NCBI GenBank assembly: GCA_019236395.1
Contig: JAFAJB010000068.1
Coordinates: forward strand, 1 to 41,776
Direction: 5' to 3'
DNA: 41,776 nucleotides
Source of the DNA: Cupriavidus sp.
Lineage (GTDB): Bacteria > Pseudomonadota > Gammaproteobacteria > Burkholderiales > Burkholderiaceae
Positions 1 to 8,950 of the stretch are shown piece by piece. Numbering within the stretch: the first letter of the stretch is position 1; each line of letters starts with the position of its first letter. The notes under the pieces were generated by a model. That model made no database searches. It was not told the origin of the DNA and was given only the letters and a program-made list of their open reading frames with translations. The position numbers and the translations under genes were made by a program.

Positions 1-537
1 CTCGTTCTGCAAAGTGCCGCAATTCCCTTCGGCGTGTTTCCCCTGCGGCGCATTGGAAACTCCGGCTACGTGGACGGCGGGGTCGCGGACAACGTGCCCA
101 TCCAGCCGCTCATTGATGCGGGCTGCACGCGCATCATCGTCGTCCACCTGAACCGCGATGCCGAGTGCGACGGCTGGCGCCTAACCGATCCGGACGATCT
201 GTGGGCACACCTCGGCGCGCTTCGCGAACTGCGCCGACTCGCTGCGCTGGGTCGTGATCGTACGTTCGAGGGCCTCGTCCACGAGGTGAGACTCCGCGAG
301 GCGTCGTCGCCCGATCAGGAACGGCAGGAAAGATCGGCCCACGTGACGCTGGACTACGGGCGGTCGACCGTCGACTTCGTGCACGTTGTGCCGACCGAGT
401 CGTTGGGCACATTCCTCAGCGGGACCATGAACTTCAGCGCCAAAAATGCGCGCCGTTTGATCGAACTAGGGGAGCAGGATGCGCAGCGCGTCCTTGGCAG
501 CTCGACGGAACTCGCGGCCTGGATTTCTGCCTGCTAG
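1..537 (+). CDS. Patatin-like phospholipase, C-terminal part (5' end outside window)
   Basis: Open frame from base 1 to stop at 537; motif GYVDGGVADNVPIQPLIDAGCTRIIVVHLNRD is typical of the patatin DG(G/A) region. Confidence 0.75.
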   Translation, partial: LVLQSAAIPFGVFPLRRIGNSGYVDGGVADNVPIQPLIDAGCTRIIVVHLNRDAECDGWRLTDPDDLWAHLGALRELRRLAALGRDRTFEGLVHEVRLREASSPDQERQERSAHVTLDYGRSTVDFVHVVPTESLGTFLSGTMNFSAKNARRLIELGEQDAQRVLGSSTELAAWISAC

Positions 538-775
538 TGTCGTTGGCCGGGCTAGGGCGCTAGGTCCCCGCCCAGTGAGCTCAAATGCTGTGCTATCGGT
601 TTGCGGCACCCAACCACTCGACTGCTACTTCTGCTTTGGGTCGAGGCTGTGTGGAAACGTCTCTCGAATCGCACCAATGCGCGTCCCCTCCGGGGCGCAG
701 CCTGCCTTTCGAACTTTTGGCCAATCCGGTCGTGGACGACGTCGAAACGGGTGCGAACAGCGCTAGTGGGCCCCT

Positions 776-2109
776 GAGGGTGATCTTCAGCCCAATTTTT
801 GGCGCAAATAGGTGCTTACGCACCCACCAGGCGCATGGCCTTCATTGTTTTCGAGAACCCGAGAATTCGAAGGACGCGCTTCAGGTTGTACGCCAGAACA
901 TGCAAGCTCATTTCAGTTCCGACATTCGGTAGCGTGCGCGTCAGGAAGTGCGTGTATCCCATCCAATGTTTGAAGGTTCCAAAGACATGCTCGACGGTTC
1001 GCCTGCGGACCGTCATTGCATCCGGCGTCTTGTCGAGCCGGCGCTGGACAGCCTCCAGCACTTCCTCATGCTCCCATCTGGAGATGCGCCGGTGGGGACT
1101 CGGCGTGCATTGAGACCGCATGGTGCACTGAGGGCAGGCACTACTCCAATAGCGGCGTAGCTGCAGCCCATGTTCTTCTCTGGTGAAGCGGTATATCGCA
1201 CGTTCACCAGCGGGGCATTGATATTCATCGTCCCGGGCAATGTAGATGAAGTCCGCCCTATCAAATCGACCTCCCGCCTTCGCGCTGGACGTTGTTGGCT
1301 TGGGCAAGATGGCAGCAATGCCTGTATCCGCGCACGCCTTGATCTCCTGCGCACTGAAGTAGCCACGATCAGCGATGGCTTTAAGCCTGGTCTTACCCAT
1401 CGCATCGCGAGCGGACCGAGCCATCGAACTGAGCTGCGCCCGATCATTGCCAATATTGGTGACCTCATGAGCGACGATCAGATGGTGCTTGGCATCAACG
1501 GCCATCTGTACGATGTAGCCGACCATTCCAGAGCCCTTGCCACTTGTCGCCATCGAGCGCGCATCAGGATCGGTCATCGAGATCTGACCATCTGGCAGCG
1601 TCTTGAGTTCTTCCTTTATCTGGTCAAGGCTATGCATCTGCTGACGTAGTTGCGCAATCTTCTCGCGCAGTCGAGTTGTCTTGAGTTCCATCTCCGCCGG
1701 CTGCGTGCGATCCGCAGTCTCCAGCGCGCTCAGATACCGCTGGATGCTTTCCTCGATTTGCTGCTGGCGCTTGTCGACCTTGCCAGTCGTGAAATTGCGG
1801 TCCCGAGTATTGACTGCCTTGAACTTGCTGCCGTCCGATGTATATCTTCAACAGGACGGCAGGATGATATGAGGGGCGACCTGTAGTCGAAGGATTGGCA
1901 CCTTCGAACCCGAGCGACTCGAGATCCAACTCTTCAACAAACGCGTCGATGATCCTGGCAGGGTTATCCTCGGCGATGAAATCATCGAGGCATTCTGGAA
2001 GCAGCGTAGCTTGCTTGCGGTCTTCTCCCTCTATGAATCGCTTCATCCGGTCCCCCAATCTGAATGCGTTGATCCAGTCTAGGTGATCGAGACGTTTTCA
2101 CACACCCTC
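776..2109 (-). mobile_element. Degenerate IS1182-family insertion sequence (ends tentative)
   Basis: Encloses the transposase remnants; short inverted matches GAGGGTG (776-782) and CACCCTC (2103-2109) are possible end remnants. Confidence 0.45.
816..2058 (-). pseudogene. IS1182-family transposase, internally deleted and frameshifted
   Basis: N-terminal ORF 1630..2058 (MKRFIEGEDRKQATLLPECLDDFIAEDNPARIIDAFVEEL...RPSYHPAVLLKIYI) and C-terminal ORF 816..1691 (...NLKRVLRILGFSKTMKAM) are in different frames; the middle of the catalytic domain is missing around 1835-1850. Confidence 0.85.
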
Positions 2110-2120
2110 GGTCGGAAGCA

Positions 2121-2185
2121 GTAGTTCGACGCCGCAGCGGGCGGTCAACGGCCGATGAATTTCCGCGTTCGGCCACTTCCGGCCG
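2121..2185 (+). repeat. Imperfect dispersed repeat, copy 1
   Basis: GTAGTTCGACGCCGCAGCGGGCGGTCAACGGCCGATGAATTTCCGCGTTCGGCC resembles 3629-3695. Confidence 0.6.
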
Positions 2186-2414
2186 CTGGTGCACCCTCCT
2201 ACTCGGACGTTTGAACGTCGGCTCTGCAGTCGTCGATCGACATTCGTCCGCCGGCGTGCTTAATTCAGCGACCTTGTTACTAGTCACCTTCATATTAAGT
2301 ACACCTGAGAACTCCTGCACGTCGTAGTCCTACGATGACTTCCTCGGTCACCTGCCAGTCATCGATGGTCCCGGGTTTTCGCGGCTTATCCATGCCTAAG
2401 TCGCTGACACTCCC

Positions 2415-3332
2415 TCATGACAATTTTCCAATCAATCTCTCAACAAATGGAATCTCGACTAGCGTCACGAACATCCAAACATAACACGCATAAATCACCA
2501 TAAAAATCAAGGATGATGTACTTACGGCAGCGACAACTCTACCTAAACTATTACGGTGCACCCAGTTTAAGAATATACAGTATTGTATTATCAGAAGGAT
2601 GATGATTGCAAATTCCATAATGAGCATCGGGACCACCAATATTCCTTTCTGAAAGTAAATTGGATATCGCAATGTTATGAATAGCGCCCACACTAAATAG
2701 TAGTATCCACTAAAATAAAGCGTCAGGTTGACTGTTGTCCTTCTCGGCACTGCACTTGGTTTGGAAACGGCATGATAGATAACCGCACTGAGAGCCATTG
2801 CCGGAAGCAACACCGCCTGTAGGACGCTTGAGAAAATGTGAATTTTTACGCCTTCTAATTCAATGGATTTAGAAAACGTCTTTGCGAGCGCTGGATCGAA
2901 TTTGGCGATGAAAATTGTTATATCCGAGTTTGATGTCGACCCGGCCAATGACGCGATTTGACTAGAGGAGCGCGAGATTCCCCTCCACAATATTTCGATG
3001 CGCGCATCTCGAATTGCATCGTCCGCAGAAAGCCCAAAGAGATCGAGAAAATGGACTTGATCACCTGTTGACATTTCGATAAACCCGTCGATCCACCCAG
3101 CTTTTTGCGACGAAGAGGGATTTAGTATGGATGCCGCGAAGCAGATAGTTAGGCCAATCGTAGCAACGGTCTTTGGCCCGAGACCGAATCGCCGATCGCC
3201 CCGCGCGAGTCTATCTGCAGTCGTTCTCGTCTGGGTTCCAATCAGGAAACATATCTTAAGGAAACGCAACACTGGGGCAGCTTTTCGCGACAATTCCGCG
3301 AACAAGTTACTGATCCACGCAGCAGTTTTCAT
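2415..3332 (-). CDS. Hypothetical multi-pass membrane protein (305 aa)
   Basis: Long ORF with several hydrophobic segments (e.g. LVVPMLIMEFAIIILLIIQYCIFL) in a region visibly AT-richer than its surroundings. Confidence 0.7.
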   Translation of the reverse strand: MKTAAWISNLFAELSRKAAPVLRFLKICFLIGTQTRTTADRLARGDRRFGLGPKTVATIGLTICFAASILNPSSSQKAGWIDGFIEMSTGDQVHFLDLFGLSADDAIRDARIEILWRGISRSSSQIASLAGSTSNSDITIFIAKFDPALAKTFSKSIELEGVKIHIFSSVLQAVLLPAMALSAVIYHAVSKPSAVPRRTTVNLTLYFSGYYYLVWALFITLRYPIYFQKGILVVPMLIMEFAIIILLIIQYCIFLNWVHRNSLGRVVAAVSTSSLIFMVIYACYVWMFVTLVEIPFVERLIGKLS

Positions 3333-3628
3333 CTGGCGCTTACCTCAATAATATCGAACATGCTTTCATGCTAGGACAATGGCGGGGGCGTTGGCGAAGC
3401 GGATGGCGATTTCCTGCTGTCGCAGGCCGCAATCAGAACTGGGCTGCGACACGTTCTCCGTCCGGCACAAGAAGTGGTTTACGGGCCAGACGACTACACA
3501 TTCAAGGCTGCTGTACTCAGCACCTGCTATGGCAGATCTGCTGTCCCTGAACAGTCACGTTGGGCACCTGCTCCAAGCTGATAGCTGCCGTTGAACTACC
3601 GATTAGGCGAATGACAGCAACGGGAGCG

Positions 3629-3695
3629 GTAGTTCGACGCCGCAGCGGCGGTCGGCGACCGATGGAATTCCGAGATCGGCCAGAAGCAGTCGGTC
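3629..3695 (+). repeat. Imperfect dispersed repeat, copy 2
   Basis: GTAGTTCGACGCCGCAGCGGCGGTCGGCGACCGATGGAATTCCGAGATCGGCC; shares the first 18 bases exactly with copy 1. Confidence 0.6.
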
Positions 3696-4180
3696 ACATC
3701 TGTGTGAATAGCAGAATTAACCCTAAGCCAGCGTTCATGGTGGGGCCAAGCCAGGACGATCCAACCATTGCCTTTCCTGGCTGAGACTTCCTTTGCACGA
3801 TGTCCGATGGAATTAGTTGCGTTGCCTATTTTGACTCTAGTTGTCTCATATGGGACATCGAAGGGTTGTCGATACCCTTTTCCAACACCGCCTCAGACTA
3901 GGCTCGGCTTTTCAAGAATGCGGGCAAGGCACGGGACTGAGGCCTCTCCCTTGGCATTCACTAAGCCCGAGCCCCGTCGGTCAGCATCGGCATAGTCGCG
4001 ACTTCGCTCTAGCCACGGCGGCTTTCGAACGAGTCGCGTCCTCGCAGCTGTTACGCCGAAAAACATACAAAAGTCACTTGGAATCGTCCGCGCTGCGCAT
4101 ATGCAACTCACGCGGCACACAAAATTCGATGTGCGTTGACTGGACTTTTTATCATGTGCCGGAAAGGCCCCCGCCACAGG

Positions 4181-4200
4181 ACGGTTCGGATTAGAACCGT
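4181..4200. other. Perfect hairpin upstream of lipoprotein gene
   Basis: ACGGTTC-GGATTA-GAACCGT, 7-bp perfect arms. Confidence 0.5.
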
Positions 4201-4272
4201 GCGGAAGCCCACACATGTCTTTCCGTGATGGTGTTACCAATTCGGCTGCGATAAGAAAAACGAGAGGGCCTC

Positions 4273-5577
4273 ATGAGCACAACGACGAGGATGCGTTGCA
4301 TGATGGGTATATCGTCAGCCGGGCTGCTTGCGGCATGTAACACCAATCCACCCTCCCCATTGACATCTGGATATGTGTCCGACCAGTGGTCTGCGCAGAT
4401 GTCGCAGTTTGCTATCGTTCCCGTGTTCCCGCCGCGAGCAGACCTCCAAGTAGGCGACCTATATCTATCTTGCGATGATTCCGCGCCGGCGGCTTCATCT
4501 GGCACCTCGACATCGTCGGTGTCTTCTTCAGTCAATCTCGACCACCATGTCATGTGGCTCGCGTCTTTGGATGGCATCGTTACGGCCACTTCAGGCCGGA
4601 CGACCATCCCTGGCATGCTGGACACCCAGTACATGAAGCGAGTCCATATGCCGGCCATCCCAATTTCGACTGCTCCAAGCCAGACCGCTACGCCACCGGC
4701 GTCCGCCTCTATCGCAGACCCTGCCTCAGCGACAAGGGCAAAGAAGGAAGCAAAGGTAGTAAAGAAGCCCGCATCCACGCCTGCGGCAAATGGCACGACG
4801 GCAGCCCCTGACGTCTTTCAGGCCGCCCCGCCGAAGGCGCTGATGCCGGTCTCCCTACCCGAGTTCTTCGCCGTATCCGCCACAAGTGCCCAAGCCCAGA
4901 CCCTCATCCCCTTCCCGAGCATTCTTGCGAAGGCAGGTATGAGCTATTCGAAAGCCCAGAACATTGAGATTACGGTTCCAGAAGCCGAATCCTATGGCTT
5001 GCCGGCAAGCATCATCTATAGGGCATATTTGACTCAGGCGAATTCACAAAACCTCCAGGACGCTTTCACAATCTTCAATACGGTAAAAGCGAAATTTTGT
5101 ACATACGGCACTCCTGCGATGGTGCTTGTCAATGAGGTCTACGCGACGAGAGCTATCAACGTGAGCGTAACATTTAGTCAGAATGCCTCCGGGGATGCCG
5201 CTGCCGGGCTTTCGTACCCACAAGGCTCAAGCCAAGCCGCTATTCTCAGCGCGTTGACTAAGTATCTTAGCCCGGCACCAGCAAGCGGTGCCAGCGCAGT
5301 GGATGCGCCTGCAGCACTCGTACCTGCGCCCGCGAACGGGGCATCGCCAACCATCGACCAGGCGACCGCGTATGTGGCACAACTGAACGCACTATACAAG
5401 TCGCTCAGTGGGAGCAGCGAAGCCCTGCAATACCCCGGCGTACAGGTGAGCTTTATCCATGGAAATGGGTCGGGAGTCGTGATGAATCGGCAATTCGAAT
5501 CCCCTATCGTCATTGGCTACAGAGGCCTAAGAGTTATTCCCATTGCGCCGTCGGTGGAACGGCAAGCGGAACGGTAG
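4273..5577 (+). CDS. Hypothetical lipoprotein (434 aa)
   Basis: ATG start; N-terminal signal with lipobox GLLAAC; Ala/Pro/Ser-rich; no family recognised. Confidence 0.75.
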   Translation: MSTTTRMRCMMGISSAGLLAACNTNPPSPLTSGYVSDQWSAQMSQFAIVPVFPPRADLQVGDLYLSCDDSAPAASSGTSTSSVSSSVNLDHHVMWLASLDGIVTATSGRTTIPGMLDTQYMKRVHMPAIPISTAPSQTATPPASASIADPASATRAKKEAKVVKKPASTPAANGTTAAPDVFQAAPPKALMPVSLPEFFAVSATSAQAQTLIPFPSILAKAGMSYSKAQNIEITVPEAESYGLPASIIYRAYLTQANSQNLQDAFTIFNTVKAKFCTYGTPAMVLVNEVYATRAINVSVTFSQNASGDAAAGLSYPQGSSQAAILSALTKYLSPAPASGASAVDAPAALVPAPANGASPTIDQATAYVAQLNALYKSLSGSSEALQYPGVQVSFIHGNGSGVVMNRQFESPIVIGYRGLRVIPIAPSVERQAER

Positions 5578-5640
5578 CCTCTTTAGTACGCGGTGCTGCG
5601 GCCGCTCTGCATCTGTCTTCCCCTATTACAGGAATTCATC

Positions 5641-5847
5641 ATGACAGCAAAACGTAATACCGAAGGTACTCTGAAAGACGGCCAACCGCCGGCAGCAGCA
5701 GGCACTGGACTTGATGACAATCAGGGACCTGTAGAGCCGACGATGCGAAAAGTAGAGGAAGACCCTATACCTGATGGCGGAGGAAGTGGTCTCGACCCGG
5801 TCCAGAACCATCCGCAACCGCTTTCACGAGAAAAGAAAGACCGATAA
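5641..5847 (+). CDS. Small hydrophilic hypothetical protein (68 aa)
   Basis: MTAKRNTEGTLKDGQPPAAAGTGLDDNQGPVEPTMRKVEEDPIPDGGGSGLDPVQNHPQPLSREKKDR; AGGA-type RBS before the ATG; follows the lipoprotein gene. Confidence 0.6.
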   Translation: MTAKRNTEGTLKDGQPPAAAGTGLDDNQGPVEPTMRKVEEDPIPDGGGSGLDPVQNHPQPLSREKKDR

Positions 5848-6069
5848 GCACTTCGGTCATGACGGACTGCGCTGACGACTTGCATCTTACTGCCCTGGCA
5901 ATTCCCACGAGAAAGTCCCCAGTCTGGTCCGTCCGTTAGATAACCCGAGTTACACCACAATTCAATTTTTCCGTAGATTTAGCGGAACCACATTGTCGTT
6001 TCCGACAGCTCTGAGCAGTCTCTCCAAGTGGTCACATCCGCGCTGGAGTTTGGCCAAGTCTTCGCGAGC

Positions 6070-6163
6070 CGCGACGTTTCATGAGGCGTGCCGCGAGGTC
6101 GGCCTGACCTGGGATGACTATCCCTTCAATACGGACACATTGGCGCGCCAGTCGGTTCGGAAG
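6070..6163 (+). repeat. 94-bp exact copy of an internal tnsB-like segment (7462-7555)
   Basis: Base-by-base identity with 7462-7555; offset 1392 bp; flanks unrelated. Confidence 0.95.
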
Positions 6164-6186
6164 CCCCCAGTCCTCACGATGTCATC

Positions 6187-6218
6187 ATCTTTCGAAGTAT
6201 GAACATACGACGAAAGAT
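6187..6218. promoter_or_regulatory. Palindromic operator candidate upstream of the xre gene
   Basis: ATCTTTCGAAGTATG-AA-CATACGACGAAAGAT, 13 of 15 positions paired. Confidence 0.6.
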
Positions 6219-6333
6219 ATATATTCCGCGAAATGCTACAAACTGGGCCGCGCGTTGCTGGAGATCTTTGATTTGCGCAATCTCTCTCCAATTTCTACCA
6301 TACGGACATCTCCCTCGCATGTTGAGGTGATTT

Positions 6334-6768
6334 ATGCACCCCTTCGGGCGGACCGTCCGTGCGCTGCGCCGGGATCGTGGTCTCAGGCAGGCCGAGATTG
6401 CTGCACGTGTCTACTGCAGCCAGCAGAAGATTTCAGAGATCGAAGCCGGAAGAGCTCGACCTTCCCTCGCGTTCGCCCAGCGTCTGGCCCGCGCTCTGGA
6501 ACTGGTGCCTGAACAGGCCGCTGGCTTTTGGGAGGCGTTCGATCATTCACAGAGCGTCCTGAAGGTTCCGGAGGGTGCGTCCGAGGAGGTCTTTTATCTT
6601 GTGGCGGAACTCTCGCGCGGACTGCCATTCGCCTCGCCCGCATGCATTGAACTGCTACGGCAGACCCTGAGACTCTTTGCCGAAAGTGCACCCGAAGCAG
6701 CCAGGGACGCACCGGGCGAGACGTCTCGCAGACGGAGCGCCCGCATCGATGAGGAGGTTGCCATGTAG
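6334..6768 (+). CDS. XRE-family helix-turn-helix regulator (144 aa)
   Basis: TVRALRRDRGLRQAEIAARVYCSQQKISEIEAGRARPSLAFAQRLARALEL is a canonical Cro/CI-type HTH. Confidence 0.85.
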   Translation: MHPFGRTVRALRRDRGLRQAEIAARVYCSQQKISEIEAGRARPSLAFAQRLARALELVPEQAAGFWEAFDHSQSVLKVPEGASEEVFYLVAELSRGLPFASPACIELLRQTLRLFAESAPEAARDAPGETSRRRSARIDEEVAM

Positions 6769-6779
6769 AAAAACGAAGA

Positions 6780-6799
6780 GGCAAGCCAGAAGGCTTGCC
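6780..6799. other. Hairpin 1 of the xre-tnsB intergenic region
   Basis: GGCAAGCC-AGAA-GGCTTGCC perfect 8-bp stem. Confidence 0.7.
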
Positions 6800-6926
6800 C
6801 CTCGGCCCGATGGACGGGCAGTACTGCAACTCGCGCTTTCAGTATCGTCACGTCCCACGCCGCGGTCAATTCCTGATTCGTCACATTTGTTACGGCATCT
6901 GGCATGTCGGGGTCGTCTGCTTCCGT

Positions 6927-6949
6927 TTTACCGGGAGATCCCCGGTAAA
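6927..6949. promoter_or_regulatory. Hairpin 2 / palindrome of the xre-tnsB intergenic region
   Basis: TTTACCGGG-AGATC-CCCGGTAAA perfect 9-bp arms. Confidence 0.7.
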
Positions 6950-6973
6950 TGCCACCGCGCCGTACCTAATGCG

Positions 6974-6994
6974 GCCCGGACGCGAAGTCCGGGC
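6974..6994. other. Hairpin 3, just upstream of the tnsB-like ribosome-binding site
   Basis: GCCCGGAC-GCGAA-GTCCGGGC perfect 8-bp stem. Confidence 0.7.
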
Positions 6995-7006
6995 GCAAGG
7001 GAGAGG

Positions 7007-8950
7007 ATGATGCCCAGAATCCGACGCCTATCGGCCGTGCACGCCGACAAGCTGGCCAACTGGCCAACGGTGGATCCCGCGGTGGTGCCTGCACGGGTGC
7101 GCAACGCCTTCGAGCGGCGGCGTCAGGCGGTCTTTCTGTACCTGAGAGGGGCCTCCGTTGCGCAGATTGCCCAGGAAACCGGCATTGACCGGTCGCAGGT
7201 GCTCAAGCTCGCTCAGCTCGCCACCACACCGCAAGCGGACGGTTCGATTCTGGGCGATGCGGCGCTCATCCCCTATCAAAAGCGCACGGCCCAACGCAAA
7301 TTGCCGCCACCGGACGGGCCGTTAGCGCAAGGCTTTGCGGGCGCCTTCCAGCAGTTGCTTGCCCGTCACCCGTGCATCCGTACGGCCATGGAGACGGTGC
7401 TGACCAGTACCGAAGGTGTGCTCCGGCCAGGCAGTGCGGAGGATCTCGCCGGAGAGGTGGTCGCGACGTTTCATGAGGCGTGCCGCGAGGTCGGCCTGAC
7501 CTGGGATGACTATCCCTTCAATACGGACACATTGGCGCGCCAGTCGGTTCGGAAGTTCACAAAGGATTACATCGCCGCACATCCCGAAAAAACTGTAAAA
7601 AACGTCTACGGCCACGACGCGGCCGTCCGCATGCATACCGGATCCGGTCGGGGCAAACCTGTGGTTGCGGTCTTCGAGCGTGCGGAAGCCGATGCGCATA
7701 AGCTCGACGTGAACTGCACGGTGCTGGTTCGCCACCCGAACGGTCAGTACGTGCCGCGCCGGCTGCGACGCATGTGGATCATTGTCCTGATCGAGGTGCG
7801 CTCGCGGGCCGTCCTGGGCTACTGCCTGTCCTTGGGGCGCGAGCCCTGCAAACAGGATCTGCTCGATGCGCTACACATGGCGTTGAGTCCATGGCAGCCC
7901 TGCAACTGGTTTGATCCCCATCTTCCGTACAGCGTGCACGCGGGATTTCCGAGCGTGCATCCGAATTACCTGCACCTGGGGTTTCGCGAACTGTCGGTTG
8001 ACAAGGCGCTGATGAATATTTCCAGCGATGTCAGCGACCGGCTACGCCAGTTGATGGATGCCCGGGTCATGAACGTCGATCAGGAGCGTCAAGTCAGCGG
8101 CCGTTCCAACCCGAACGATCGTCCCTACATCGAGGGGTTTTTCCGGTTGATTGAGGAGCGTGGCTTCCACAAGCTCAGGGCGACCACGGGCAGCCACCCG
8201 CGCGACCCGAAACGTGCCCGTGAGATTGACGTACGGACCGGCCGCCACGCACTGGACGTCCAGCATCTGCCAGCCCTGCTCGATCACGTCATATCCGAAT
8301 ACAACGGCGCGCCGCATGGTGGACTCGGGGACATCAGTCCGCTGGACTTCCTCGCGCAGATGGCTGCGCAGATTCACCCGCAATGTCGCACGCTGGAACA
8401 ACAGGATATCGATACGCTGCAGTTCGTTGTGGTCACCCGGCAGGTGCGCGGCAACATCGAAGAAGGCCGGCCTCCCTATGTCGATTACATCTACGGCCAC
8501 TACACCGGCGGACCTCTGGCGTTTGCCTACGCGCTCATCGGTCAGACCGTCCAGTTGCGGGTCAACGTGCAAGACGCCCGGTTTGGGCAACTCTTCAGCA
8601 TGCGGGGCGAATTCCTGGGCAGCGTCCACGCAAATCCGCCCTGGGATGAGATTCCGCATTCCCTGCGCTTGCGCAGCCTGATCTGCAAGGCTCGAAATGG
8701 CAGGCTACGCCACGAACTCGATGCGCCGAATCCCCTCCGTGCTTACGCCAAGCTGATCGAGCAGAACGTCGCGCTGGGTGGTCCCGTACTTGACGGCTAC
8801 CTGAGGCTGCAGCGCAGCATCATCCTGGGGGCGGGGCCGACGGGCCATGTAGCGTGTGGCCAGGGCGATCAAGGCGCGCCCCGGGAGGTCAAGCGCGATC
8901 TGCCACCCCTATTGCCGGCAGTGCAAGGAGGACGCGATGGAAGCAACTGA
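7007..8950 (+). CDS. TnsB/TniA-like DDE transposase (rve and Mu C-terminal type, 647 aa)
   Basis: ATG preceded by GGGAGAGG; candidate DDE context DAHKLDVNCTVLV / LSVDKALMNIS / NDRPYIEGFFRLIEE; followed by TnsC-like and TniQ-like genes. Confidence 0.85.
   Translation: MMPRIRRLSAVHADKLANWPTVDPAVVPARVRNAFERRRQAVFLYLRGASVAQIAQETGIDRSQVLKLAQLATTPQADGSILGDAALIPYQKRTAQRKLPPPDGPLAQGFAGAFQQLLARHPCIRTAMETVLTSTEGVLRPGSAEDLAGEVVATFHEACREVGLTWDDYPFNTDTLARQSVRKFTKDYIAAHPEKTVKNVYGHDAAVRMHTGSGRGKPVVAVFERAEADAHKLDVNCTVLVRHPNGQYVPRRLRRMWIIVLIEVRSRAVLGYCLSLGREPCKQDLLDALHMALSPWQPCNWFDPHLPYSVHAGFPSVHPNYLHLGFRELSVDKALMNISSDVSDRLRQLMDARVMNVDQERQVSGRSNPNDRPYIEGFFRLIEERGFHKLRATTGSHPRDPKRAREIDVRTGRHALDVQHLPALLDHVISEYNGAPHGGLGDISPLDFLAQMAAQIHPQCRTLEQQDIDTLQFVVVTRQVRGNIEEGRPPYVDYIYGHYTGGPLAFAYALIGQTVQLRVNVQDARFGQLFSMRGEFLGSVHANPPWDEIPHSLRLRSLICKARNGRLRHELDAPNPLRAYAKLIEQNVALGGPVLDGYLRLQRSIILGAGPTGHVACGQGDQGAPREVKRDLPPLLPAVQGGRDGSN

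Noticed and set aside
3340-4260. Small ORFs between the orphan membrane protein and the lipoprotein (e.g. 3379..3594, 3841..4194, 3893..4240 -)
   Set aside because: Short, overlapping, no motif or convincing RBS; possibly decayed sequence.
5994-6007. TGTCGTTTCCGACA as left transposon end
   Set aside because: A short palindrome starting with TGT, but no matching inverted copy was found on the right side, so it does not support an end call.
6677-7006. 110-codon N-terminal extension of the tnsB-like ORF
   Set aside because: Overlaps xre and the hairpin region, is Arg-rich nonsense, and a good RBS with ATG exists at 7007.
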